A program made the position numbers and the translations under genes. DNA of 15,208 bases from contig JALKBU010001185.1 in the NCBI GenBank assembly GCA_023091735.1, positions 1-15,208 of the forward strand. The letters are read 5' to 3'. The notes beneath the pieces are model-generated. The model saw only the letters and a program-made list of their open reading frames with translations, did no database searches and had not been told where the DNA came from. Each line of letters begins with the position of its first letter. The first letter of the stretch is position 1. This DNA comes from Trichomonas tenax. Lineage: Eukaryota; Parabasalia; Trichomonadida; Trichomonadidae. Below are positions 1 to 7,857 of this stretch, piece after piece.

Positions 1-127
1 AGTTCAATCCATTTCAACCTATTGACACTTTTCCATTTTTCCCACGCAAACACTTCACTTTCCTTTATTTTGACATTCTGGCTTTACATGTCAGAAAAGC
101 ACGTTGTTCTATTTTGTCCCAGTCCCG
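1..127 (-). repeat. Left copy of a dispersed inverted repeat
   Basis: This stretch matches the reverse complement of 14694-14837 almost base for base. Only a few substitutions, one small indel near 40 and one 18-bp insertion in the other copy separate them. The inner limit is the word CAGTCCCG at 120-127; inward of it the two flanks do not match. The outer limit is unknown because the window begins here. No protein was recognised in any frame. A reading frame runs across it from 22 to 297, but it also crosses the repeat boundary into unique DNA, so it is not credible as a gene. The strand sign only marks opposite orientation to the right-hand copy. Confidence 0.9.
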
Positions 128-1281
128 CATCTCCTTTAACAAATGACTACATCCGGAAGGTAAGAGCATGGTGTTGTCGGTGGCGACCTCATCTTGATCT
201 CCGCCAACCATTAAATGAGGAGTTGTCCTTTGTGGCTTTTTCTATATACTATACACACATTTCCTATATCATTCTTGTCATTAAATCGAAGAACTAAATT
301 TTAAAGGATTTTTGTGATATTACACGACAAAAAATGTATTTACATGTCATATTTTACATTTACTTAAAATATCTTGCTCAAACAAAGCCAAGCTCAAGCT
401 GAAAACTATGGTAGCTAGCAGATAATCACATTGAATATAGTGGAAGTTATATTAACTTGAAGACTTTAAAGTGTGATTATAATTTAAAATCAAACATGAC
501 GATATTCTAGTATTATTGTACTTTCCTGGAACTTTTTGCCTTAACTTTTAGAATGTCCCTGTAGTTTCACTTTTCTTAATATATCTTTAGTAAAGATTTT
601 ATCACAAAAAAATCAAGTTTTTAAAAATGTTGGCCTCCTTAATGGCTAACCCCGCTGCATGAGCTTGCAGAGGCATCAATCATATGACGGCAATACAGAT
701 TCATAGAGAGCATGACATCCACAACAGAAATATTCTTCAATATCTAATTTGTGAATTGAATCAATTTATTTTTCGACTTTACTTAGCTCTCCTCTCCTCG
801 CTTAGTTTTGCATCACATGTCATACATCATACTATTCTAACCACTCATTAAAACTCATTACATTTCGAGACTGATATCTCATGGTATTAGATTTTCGCGG
901 CAAAGTTCGGCATTATATACACATACATGAGTATAGTGATATATCAAACTCTCACTCCAAATTATTTTTTTTGGTTTACATACCAATTTGACATGACAAT
1001 TTTTTACATGACATATCATAAAGTTTATTTGTCAAAAAGCACACAACATCAAAATGCTCGTACCTATTAGTTTTCTTCTTCCTGGAATACAGGGTATCTA
1101 CATTTTTAGAGGGCTATTATCAGATATTCAATTATCAAGCAGATTACATAAAATGTAAAATACATTTAAAATTCAAAACTAAAAATCAAGGTATACTGTA
1201 TTAGTACAATATTTTCAGGATGTTATGGTTATCCCAAATATAGAATGATGAACATAATAAATTCTAAAAAAGTAATAAAAA
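128..1281. other. Intergenic region upstream of the CK2 beta gene
   Basis: No intact gene is visible. The stretch is AT-rich and holds CATGTCA words at 343-349 and 816-822 and its reverse complement at 989-995. It also has a 19-nt segment (338-356) repeated exactly at 5024-5042. One coding-like remnant is listed separately (663-851). No clear initiator lies within 20 nt of the next start codon at 1282; the DNA just before it is A-rich. Confidence 0.6.
663..851 (+). pseudogene. Possible decayed ankyrin-type repeat fragment
   Basis: A frame of 62 codons stays open after the TGA at 660-662. It contains MTAIQI followed by ILQYLI, with spacing and residues like the MTALHxA...IVxYLI pattern of ankyrin repeats, which are abundant in trichomonad genomes. 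There is no convincing start, and upstream of the TGA the same frame also looks faintly coding (ASLMANPAA). The match is weak and covers at most one repeat, so chance is a real alternative. Confidence 0.22.
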
Positions 1282-1848
1282 ATGAAGGGTTGGATTGATT
1301 ATATTTTAGCACGCAATCCATACAAAATATTGGTCAGAGTTCCCGATGAATTCATCAGGGAGCATGCGAAGGACCCTGACATACAGTCTTTATCGAAGCA
1401 GCCCTCGACAGCACTCAAATTAATCCTTCAGAAATCAAATTCAACAGAATCGACATCTACAGAGGAAGACGCCATGGAATTTTATGGCGGAATCCACGCA
1501 AAATATCTGGAAACGGATGAAGGCTTAGCAGCCATATGTGAAAAATATAAAGAGCAAATTTTTCAGAGATGTCCACGAATTTTCTGCAAATGCTGCTTGT
1601 GCCTTCCATATGGCGTCACTACAAATCAATCAGAGCTCCACATTCAGTGGTTTTGCCCGAATTGTTCAGATGTTTACATAATCGAGACCGAAGACTACCA
1701 AAAGATCGATGGCGCTTGGTTTGGACCAAATTATATACGCAATTTCTTGAACGCTTATCCAGGTGTTATTCCAACAGAGCCACCTGCTGCTTATGAACCT
1801 AGAATCTTCGGATTCAGAATATATCCATCGGACAGACCAAAGGAGTAA
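1282..1848 (+). CDS. Casein kinase 2 regulatory (beta) subunit
   Basis: This 188-residue protein is the regulatory subunit that dimerises through a zinc finger and docks two catalytic CK2 alpha subunits into the Ser/Thr kinase holoenzyme. The family signature is clear. There is an N-terminal W-I-x-x-I helix start (residues 4-8), then EFYGGIHAKYLET (66-78), which corresponds to the LYGLIHARYILT block of animal CK2 beta. The CPRIFC element (97-102) and CPNC element (125-128) supply the four zinc cysteines C97, C102, C125 and C128, followed by DGAWFGPN (143-150) and PRIFGFRIYP (173-182). Animal CK2 beta is about 215 residues; the N-terminal phospho-acceptor serines are absent here and the acidic loop is replaced by a Ser/Thr/Glu stretch (51-63). 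Three extra cysteines (104, 105, 107) lie inside the zinc loop. The start is the first ATG and keeps the family N terminus. The stop TAA sits in a TAAA word. No initiator motif is close to the start. Confidence 0.93.
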   Translation: MKGWIDYILARNPYKILVRVPDEFIREHAKDPDIQSLSKQPSTALKLILQKSNSTESTSTEEDAMEFYGGIHAKYLETDEGLAAICEKYKEQIFQRCPRIFCKCCLCLPYGVTTNQSELHIQWFCPNCSDVYIIETEDYQKIDGAWFGPNYIRNFLNAYPGVIPTEPPAAYEPRIFGFRIYPSDRPKE

Positions 1849-2195
1849 ATAGATGTTCTAATTCTTTGTTAAATTATTATAAGAACAATTTATAAATATC
1901 AATACTGACAAATTGGATATAATAATATTATACACCTCGTCTTTAGAAAAGCAGTGGCTGATGCTTTGAACTGTGGAATGAATTTCAAAATTATTTTTTA
2001 AATTCAAATCGTGTATTTTTGCATGCCAAGATATTATACTGCACAACCATACATCAGTTAAGATAGCATTGATATATGAATTAGTATTTTAGTGTACATG
2101 TGAGTTTTTAGGTTAAAAAAGTATTTTTGCCAATGAAAATGAAATCTGACATATAAACATCAATAATTAAAGGGTCTATCCTAATAATACAGGGG
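1849..2195. other. Intergenic region between CK2 beta and eL38
   Basis: About 350 bases of AT-rich DNA with no gene. The frames on the minus strand at 1858-2046 and 2108-2311 have no family resemblance; the second is the antisense shadow of the eL38 gene. The word CTAATAATACAG at 2181-2192 resembles the branch-point plus acceptor of trichomonad introns (ACTAACACACAG). No GTAYGT donor was found upstream in the region. Confidence 0.6.
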
Positions 2196-2200
2196 TCATT
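2196..2200 (+). promoter_or_regulatory. Initiator (Inr) of the eL38 gene
   Basis: TCATT fits the trichomonad initiator TCA+1YW exactly. The presumed +1 A is 2198, 7 nt upstream of the ATT codon where the eL38 reading frame should begin. Trichomonad 5' leaders are typically this short, so the site supports translation starting at or very near 2205. Confidence 0.6.
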
Positions 2201-2204
2201 TTTC

Positions 2205-2429
2205 ATTCCAAAACCAGTCGCTACACCAAAGGAATTCCTTGCTCTAGCTGTTCGCTCTGATGCTAAGTGGGTCAAGGTAAAGAAAGAAAACGATGACCTT
2301 ACGAAGTTCAAGCTCAGGACATCAAAATATCTTTATACTCTCTCTGTTAAACCAAAGTTCGTCGAGCTTGTCCAGAATTCTATCCCAGAATCACTCGAAG
2401 TTATTGTCCTTGACAAGAAGGCTGAATAA
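2205..2429 (+). CDS. RPL38: Ribosomal protein eL38 (60S), ATT at the expected start
   Basis: The frame encodes 74 residues that align from end to end with eukaryotic eL38, a small protein of about 70 residues in the large ribosomal subunit. Landmarks are PKPVATPKEFL (2-12) against the family PRKIEEIKDFL, SDAKWVKVKK (18-27) against KDAKSVKIKK, FKLRTSKYLYTL (35-46) against FKVRCSRYLYTL, and LVQNSIPESLEV (55-66) against LKQSLPPGLAV. Codon use is rich in AAG, GTC and CTC, as expected of a highly expressed gene, and the stop lies in a TAAA word. The oddity is the first codon. ATT occupies the position of ATG directly before PKP, and no in-frame ATG exists back to the TAA at 2154-2156. An initiator at 2196-2200 argues that 2205 is the true start. 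A start-codon mutation in a spare copy, non-AUG initiation, a sequencing error or an unseen 5' exon are all possible. Confidence 0.88.
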   Translation: MPKPVATPKEFLALAVRSDAKWVKVKKENDDLTKFKLRTSKYLYTLSVKPKFVELVQNSIPESLEVIVLDKKAE

Positions 2430-2713
2430 ATGAATTTATAATGTGTTTTAATAATACAATCAAAGTCTATTAAATATACATGAAACCCCGCTTTTCTACT
2501 GCCAAAACAATAATAAATATAAGGGCATGGGTTTTACTTTTAATTTTGAATATCATATTCGACACCAAATCATTGCAGGCACACTACATATTATTGAGAT
2601 CAAGAACATATGTCTATTGTCTTGATCTCAATCTTTAAAACAAGCTTTTTCATAAAATTACACTTCAAATCGATTCATGTCAGATTTTGAAAAATTTGCC
2701 AAAATTTGATAAA
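2430..2713. promoter_or_regulatory. Intergenic region upstream of the APC/C coactivator
   Basis: This 280-nt gap separates the eL38 stop from the coactivator start. It contains a perfect 13-bp inverted repeat (listed separately) and the word CATGTCAGATTTT at 2676-2688. The tail of that word resembles the GTGTCAGATTC sequence just upstream of the 11794 gene. No perfect TCAYW initiator lies within 20 nt of the ATG at 2714; TCAGA at 2680-2684 is the nearest candidate, about 32 nt upstream. Confidence 0.4.
2593..2632. repeat. Perfect 13-bp inverted repeat (hairpin)
   Basis: ATTGAGATCAAGA at 2593-2605 is followed after 14 nt by its exact reverse complement TCTTGATCTCAAT at 2620-2632. Each arm contains GATC. 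It lies about 80 nt upstream of the coactivator start codon and 165 nt after the eL38 stop, so it could act on either gene (3' end of one, promoter of the other) or simply be a small hairpin element. Confidence 0.85.
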
Positions 2714-3907
2714 ATGGATTTACAAGGCTGCTTTTCTCCATCAAAATACACGAATCAGAAAAAAGATCGTCTTTTCCCGGAGGACAGAAGCCCACAGAAG
2801 TACTTTCCGTCTCCCAAATTCAGGAAACGAGGAACGAAGTATAATACAGATTTATACGAATCTCTCATCAATCAAAACAACCCCGACCAAATATTTATCA
2901 AGTCATCGTCTATAAGGTCTATAGCTAGTCCTTCTTCACCTTCAAAGAAAACTTTTCTCACAGATTCAAAAGTCCATCCGATAATAACGTTCAACATTCC
3001 AACAGTTTCTTCAGATTTCTACGTCCATCCGATCGACTGGTCAATTAATGACCAGATTTGCATAACAATTGATAGCGCTGTCTATTTCTTTTCACCATTA
3101 AATAAAAATCCGAAGCAAGTTAACATTGGTATCGAAGTTCCATCATCATGCGGCTATGACACTGATGGTGATGGTGTCACAATAGGAACAAGATATGGAT
3201 ATCTTTATAATATCGACACCAAAACTTTTCAAAATAAATCAGTTGTCCAAGTATCTGATAGCACGATCTCTGTTATCAGGAATTCGGGCGATTATACGCT
3301 TGTTGGCGATCAAGATGGAAATGTTTTAAGATTTGATCAAAGATGTACATCAAACATGGATATTATATCAGCACATGAGTCAGAAATGTGCAACATAGCA
3401 GTTAGTCCCAATAAAATACACTTTGCGACAGGAAGTAGCGAGAATACAGTTAAAATTTGGGATTTAAGATCACTTTCACAACCTTATTCCTGCTATTATG
3501 AGCATTCAGCGGCTGTTCGTGCGATGGAATTTTCACATGTCAGTGATAATCTCATTGTTACAGGCGGAGGAACTTCTGATAAGACAATAAGAATTTGGGA
3601 TATCAATACTTCCCAAACTAGTCGCTACGTTCAGACAGGCAGTCAATTGTGCAACTTGATATGGAATGAAAGATATGATATGATATTTTCAACACAAGGA
3701 TTCTCTCAGAATTCTATTTGCCTTTGGTCATCGCAGCTCAAATTGATAGATAGCATTAAGAAACATAAAAACAGAGTACTATACGCTTGTGCTTCACCGG
3801 AATCAACTCATATTTTAACTGCAGCTCCATTAGATAAAGTGTACATCTGGAAGATGTTCCCTAAGCCAGATTCACTCTCTGTCAAGCAGATGTTTTCTCT
3901 TAGATAA
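2714..3907 (+). CDS. Cdc20/Cdh1-family APC/C coactivator (WD40)
   Basis: This 397-residue WD40 protein belongs to the Cdc20/Cdh1 (Fizzy) family, which recruits degron-bearing substrates to the anaphase-promoting complex. The C-terminal propeller matches the family block by block. DFYVHPIDWS (101-110) marks the first blade, EHSAAVRAMEFS (263-274) recalls EHLAAVKAIAWS, and GGGTSDKTIRIWD (284-296) recalls GGGTADRCIRFWN. TGSQLCNLIW (308-317), STQGFSQNSICLW (326-338) and HKNRVLYACASP (351-362) follow. DLYESLINQNN (46-56) resembles the conserved N-terminal segment LAYSALLKNELLG, closer to Cdh1 than Cdc20. A C-box is expected as DR(F/Y)IPxR; only DRLFPEDR (18-25) is present. The protein ends FSLR, where the family ends IR. 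S-P sites (S8, S26, S33, S72, S75), two as SPSK, suggest CDK control. The ATG at 2714 was preferred over the upstream TTG at 2687. The stop lies in TAAAA. Confidence 0.9.
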   Translation: MDLQGCFSPSKYTNQKKDRLFPEDRSPQKYFPSPKFRKRGTKYNTDLYESLINQNNPDQIFIKSSSIRSIASPSSPSKKTFLTDSKVHPIITFNIPTVSSDFYVHPIDWSINDQICITIDSAVYFFSPLNKNPKQVNIGIEVPSSCGYDTDGDGVTIGTRYGYLYNIDTKTFQNKSVVQVSDSTISVIRNSGDYTLVGDQDGNVLRFDQRCTSNMDIISAHESEMCNIAVSPNKIHFATGSSENTVKIWDLRSLSQPYSCYYEHSAAVRAMEFSHVSDNLIVTGGGTSDKTIRIWDINTSQTSRYVQTGSQLCNLIWNERYDMIFSTQGFSQNSICLWSSQLKLIDSIKKHKNRVLYACASPESTHILTAAPLDKVYIWKMFPKPDSLSVKQMFSLR

Positions 3908-4182
3908 AATTTGTTTGTATTTGTTTTTGTAATCATCAATTTAAGTTGATAATCACGTGGAAATAGCTATTTCAGATCAAGCTTTGAGCTTTATTAGCTT
4001 CAAATATTGATTTTCTAATTTCTTCAAAATATATATTGTACAATTCATTATAATGAAGAAATTTTGAGTGTCCTGGTCTTGGATAGTAAGTTGGAATCTA
4101 GATGAATACAATATAACATTTAAAGTTTTTCAAACAATCTATACATTTATAAAACATAAAAATAAACAAGTGAATTATCTTC
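3908..4182. other. Convergent 3' intergenic region
   Basis: This 275-nt gap lies between the 3' ends of the coactivator (+) and the SGF29-like gene (-). It contains a 10-bp inverted repeat, AATTTCTTCA at 4017-4026 with TGAAGAAATT at 4054-4063. TTTA words near 4147-4150 would read as TAAA poly(A) signals for the minus-strand gene. The plus-strand frame at 4068-4256 overlaps the other gene's end and looks like a shadow. Confidence 0.5.
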
Positions 4183-4977
4183 TTATTGGTATGGGAACCT
4201 TACAACAAGTTTTTCAGGAACATCCTCAACGAATGGCGGATTTCCATCGAATTTGAGTCTATATTTACCAGGAATTCCAGAAGGAGCAGTGATAACAATA
4301 GCAGGATAGAAAACAGAAGTGAACGTTCCTGGTTCTGGCCATGCAGCTAAAACCTTCGTTTTTACTTGAAATGTTGTTGTTTTCGTTCTCCTCGCTGGCT
4401 GGAATTGTGGAAGTGGATTGATTTCTTTATATGGAATCATAAACTCCTGTGGAGTATCACTTTCTGGGTCTCCATCGCAGCAATAATAACATAACGTATC
4501 TGGATCAAAACCGAGGACAACAGCGACACAATATATAGTATCTCCATTCGCATCTTTGTTTGCGACGACGACATAAGAGTTATTTGGTAATATTTTATCA
4601 TTTGGCCACGGATATGAGCCAGTAAGTGGAATATATGGGGCAGCCTGCGTCGGGAGGTTCGTAGATTGCGAGTACTTCGCGAAATTGTCTTGTAGTTTTT
4701 TTGCAGGTGGAATTTCTAAAAGTTTTATTCCTTTTTCGCGTTCTGCGATCATTTTCTCGACAGCAAGGAACATATCAACAATTTTCTTTGTCTCCAACTG
4801 TATTATTTTCTGTGATTCATCGTAGAAATTAGAAAATAAAGTAAATCCCTCTGGAGAATAGTTTTCTATTAAGTTTTTGGCTTTGTTGTCCAATATTTCC
4901 TGATTATCTTGTATCTCCGCCGCACGTGTGACAATGTCGTACATCATTTTCGTGAGTTCTGGTCTGTCTTCACTCAT
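4183..4977 (-). CDS. SGF29-like tandem Tudor protein
   Basis: This 264-residue protein resembles SGF29, the SAGA/ATAC histone acetyltransferase subunit whose tandem Tudor domain reads H3 trimethylated on Lys4. Residues 1-105 are charged and probably helical, matching the N-terminal coil that ties SGF29 to its complex. The C-terminal half (about 125-264) carries the Tudor pair, with VAVVLGFDPDTLCYYCCDGD (151-170) in the first and INPLP (186-190) as in the family IPLP. KVLAAWPEPGT (208-218), VFYPAIV (222-228) and YRLKFDG (239-245) form the second. In human SGF29 the methyl-lysine cage is Y238, Y245 and F264; the equivalents here appear to be W213, Y224 and F243. D168 and D170 fit the acidic pair that holds the H3 N terminus. 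The start is the first ATG; a weak initiator (TCAAC on the minus strand, +1 at 4988) lies 11 nt upstream. Function is inferred from domain identity. Confidence 0.8.
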   Translation of the reverse strand: MSEDRPELTKMMYDIVTRAAEIQDNQEILDNKAKNLIENYSPEGFTLFSNFYDESQKIIQLETKKIVDMFLAVEKMIAEREKGIKLLEIPPAKKLQDNFAKYSQSTNLPTQAAPYIPLTGSYPWPNDKILPNNSYVVVANKDANGDTIYCVAVVLGFDPDTLCYYCCDGDPESDTPQEFMIPYKEINPLPQFQPARRTKTTTFQVKTKVLAAWPEPGTFTSVFYPAIVITAPSGIPGKYRLKFDGNPPFVEDVPEKLVVRFPYQ

Positions 4978-5909
4978 TCAAATAAGTTGAAATAAGGTTA
5001 AATGTATACATGTCAAATTTGAAATTTACATGTCATATTTTAGTTCATCTTTGTTGTTTCATATTAGATTCTTCTTCAACAATGTATCTTGTTTCTCTGC
5101 ATCCTTGGTGTACACTAAAATAGGTTCCTTGAGATTCACTAAGGGAAGCTCGATTTTTTTTATTGATTTTCTAGAATCTAACTATGGCCTCTTACCGTAA
5201 ACGAGAATAGAGGTATTGCTGCATTCATGGCCTAGATGTTGGTTGTTGCGTTGATAATAACATCCGTCCTTTCTTTTTCGAATTTCAAATAATATCTTCG
5301 TAATTAATGTGATAAATCGTAATTAGTTAACTCACATAAAGTATACAGACCACATGTAGTATCCTGATCCTATAAATACTCATAAACTTCTAAAATTGAC
5401 CAAAATACAATTTCAAATTCACTATTTTAATGAGTATTTACCTAATTTATATGTATTTCTGTTATTAAGATGCAAATTCTGATGTCATACTTATATTGTT
5501 TAAGAAAATATGAAATTAAAAATATTTCATCAAATAAGACTAGTTAAGTAGTAAAAGTTGTATAAAACAATATTAAAGTAGATACAATAAGTATTTTCAT
5601 CTATTAAAAGCAACAAATCTACGTTTTTAATTGATAAATTTGCAGATTCACGTAAGATGATTTATTTTTGCTTTGCTAGTAGCTATATCTCATCTATATG
5701 GCCTCTATAATGAGACTCTCAAACCTTGTTGGAATATTTGAAGTTTTTCTCAATGTGGGAACTAAAATTTTTTTGTAAAAAAAACGAAAATAACCATAAA
5801 TGATTGAGGAAAACATCTTGCCATGTAAAATATTAAATATCAAAAGACGATAGCGTACTTTTGTCCGACACTCCCTAAAAACACATGAAAAATTTTCAAA
5901 TTTTTAACT
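4978..5909. other. Intergenic region, promoter of the SGF29-like gene and beyond
   Basis: The first 65 nt hold two CATGTCA words (5009-5015, 5029-5035) and the 19-nt segment (5024-5042) shared with 338-356; they lie in the likely promoter of the minus-strand SGF29-like gene. The remaining 850 nt are AT-rich with no supported gene. A short plus-strand frame beginning with the ATG near 5184 is broken by a TAG after eight codons and was not recognised. A T7-GT-A8 near-palindrome lies at 5768-5784. Confidence 0.5.
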
Positions 5910-7030
5910 TTATACAAATGTTGCATTGTACTTCTCTATTAATATATTTGTTGTATTTGTTGATGGATCAGCTTGTAATGATACTCCAAGTTCTATTGCT
6001 TGAATAGTTCTTGTGACATTGATTTTAATATCATAGGATTCAAAGTGTGTATCCAGGTTCACGAACAACAAGTCTCAAGCCTAAATTTTTTGGTTGTATA
6101 TACAGAAATGGATCTTCCCCGTTGAAAACAATAGCTACAACAGCTGCACTTTCATGGAAGAAAATCATATGAGCTGTAATATGGCTTCCAGATGCCCCAT
6201 ATACAAGCTTTACAGTGATGTTATTGAAATATTTTGAAATATTTGCCATGATATTAGGAAACACAACAATATATCTTTTCAATCCTTGCTTCCTATTAAC
6301 TAGAACGTATTTTGTTGGTTAAATTGATTGAAGATTATATCTTAACTTGATTAACTTTGATATAGCAATCAATGGCTTACCAATTAAATTACCTTGAATC
6401 AACTGCATTTTGTGCAGTTTTTTTCACAAAAATATATTGTGGCTCTTGAACATCAACTAGGTTTTTAGTGTTCTATCCCATAACATCGAAAAATTCTTTC
6501 GTGATAGAGTAATAACTAAAAACAAGTATAGATAGTGTTTGAAGTTTATCGTTAGGAAGGAACATGAAAGCAGGAAGCACATCATGTATTGTGTGAGCGT
6601 AGAAATATGCATGAAAATGATTTATGTGGATAGCTTCATCAAAAGTCAAACAAGGGATTGGTGTATATATTTGCTGCCTAAAAAGGCCAAAAATGCCAAA
6701 AAGGATCCATTATAAAGGAGTTGAAAATCATTTCCTACCATTAAGTTTTTTAAAATATAGTATGTGATTTTTGTGTCAGAAGGTGGCGAAAATGAAATCA
6801 GATCTAAAGATAATACTTTCTTTGATTCCAGAACTCCTTCAGGCAAAGTCAAATTGATTGTCTTAGAAAAAAGAATACATTCTATGATGTTACCAGAATC
6901 ATCATTATGATAGTCGATTGATAATCTTGGAGAAAAAAAACAAATGTATTAAACAATGTAAATGCCATAGATGCACCAATATATAACTGTTCGAAGTATA
7001 CCTAAAGTATCATTTTTTGGAATATATTCC
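5910..7030 (-). pseudogene. Decayed glycosyltransferase family 61 (DUF563)-like gene
   Basis: Read on the minus strand, consecutive pieces join into one degraded protein of roughly 330 residues. From the N-terminal side there is a hydrophobic, anchor-like segment near 6940-7000 and a piece ending at 6646. Then comes a piece with FYAHTIHDVLPAFMFL (about 6545-6592), recalling the H-x(3)-D-x-LP block of the family. A further piece has KYVLVNRKQGLKRY, the K-x(n)-R motif before the nucleotide-sugar site, and then VYGASGSHITAHMIFF, where family members have the GxHGAxLTN element. Damage includes TAG at 6473-6475, TAA at 6319-6321, frameshifts near 6650, 6390 and 6045, and a final TAA at 5910-5912. 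Family 61 enzymes are Golgi or ER glycosyltransferases, usually type II membrane proteins. The identification rests on motif spacing only, but the gene is certainly broken. Confidence 0.5.
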
Positions 7031-7766
7031 CACGCGGCTCATTCGATTTTGAGATAGAATGTTCATAAAAAAAGATCAATATTTAATACGTAATATGTAA
7101 TCAAAACCAATGTGTACATGCATTGATTATTTGACATCATTGGGGATGCAAATTTTCAATAAAGATATCTCTTTAAGAATTGCATCTCCACAGATACAGG
7201 CACAAAAAGTATGTCTTGGGTTAAGATTTGCAATTGATTGTGACATTAAATCTAGTTTAAATGATACCAGAAATCAAAAATATTCTTTTCTGTGAAAGAT
7301 TACTAAATTCTCAATACATGACAACAATAAACTTGTCCCATTTGGAATTTAGTTATATGATGTTATTCCGAGTATTAGAAAGTACTAACACAACAAAATT
7401 ATTCTACGAATAATTGAAAACACATATTTTCGATGTTATTTTATTGAATTTAGAATATCTATACATAGCACACTAGAATTCCATCATTTAATGACTTTTC
7501 AATTGGGTTGAGCGATAAGCTTTTTTTGAAAAAAATATGCTGCCTCATTACACCATCCAAATTCGGATTTGATGATACTTGTATTATTTAATATCTTTAA
7601 ATTTTATGCTCCATTAATATCAACCTAATATCCTTGATATTCGAAAAAATTTAATTTAATTTTCTTCCAATATTAAACTTTTTTCAAAATTCAATCCATA
7701 ACACTAATCTCTAAAATTCCTTAGTTATACTATTAAAGTTATTCTGATTTATCTTGCATGAGTGAG

Positions 7767-7857
7767 GCTCTGATTGATTTTTAAAATCTAATACAATTTT
7801 AATCAGATCCATTCAAATATTTGAACTGTTCGTTCAAATTTAAAATTTAATCAGAGC
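7767..7857. repeat. Imperfect 19-bp inverted repeat bounding a 91-nt unit
   Basis: GCTCTGATTGATTTTTAAA (7767-7785) and the reverse complement of 7839-7857 agree at 17 of 19 positions. Inside lies a perfect 14-nt palindrome, TTCAAATATTTGAA (7812-7825). The arrangement resembles a very short non-autonomous element or a structured regulatory hairpin. No target-site duplication is obvious. Confidence 0.6.

Noticed and set aside
22..297. 91-codon plus-strand frame at the left edge
   Set aside because: It starts inside the dispersed repeat and crosses into unrelated unique DNA; its counterpart in the right copy is not kept open, and no family resemblance is seen.
1569..1796. 75-codon frame inside CK2 beta
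   Set aside because: Different frame of a recognised gene; a shadow.
2181..2192. Intron acceptor CTAATAATACAG before eL38
   Set aside because: It resembles the trichomonad branch-acceptor motif, but spacing is one base off, no GTAYGT donor with an in-frame ATG exists upstream, and the initiator lies downstream of it; kept only as an alternative in the eL38 finding.
2108..2311. 67-codon minus-strand frame
   Set aside because: It is antisense to the eL38 gene, whose plus-strand protein match is decisive.
2687..2713. Upstream TTG start for the APC/C coactivator
   Set aside because: An ATG follows nine codons later and non-ATG starts are not expected; the extra residues have no family counterpart.
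2706..2915. 69-codon frame inside the coactivator gene
   Set aside because: Shadow of the Cdc20/Cdh1-like reading frame.
7110..7295. 61-codon plus-strand frame
   Set aside because: No initiator, no recognisable motif, and the opposite strand looks equally protein-like; not enough to call a gene.
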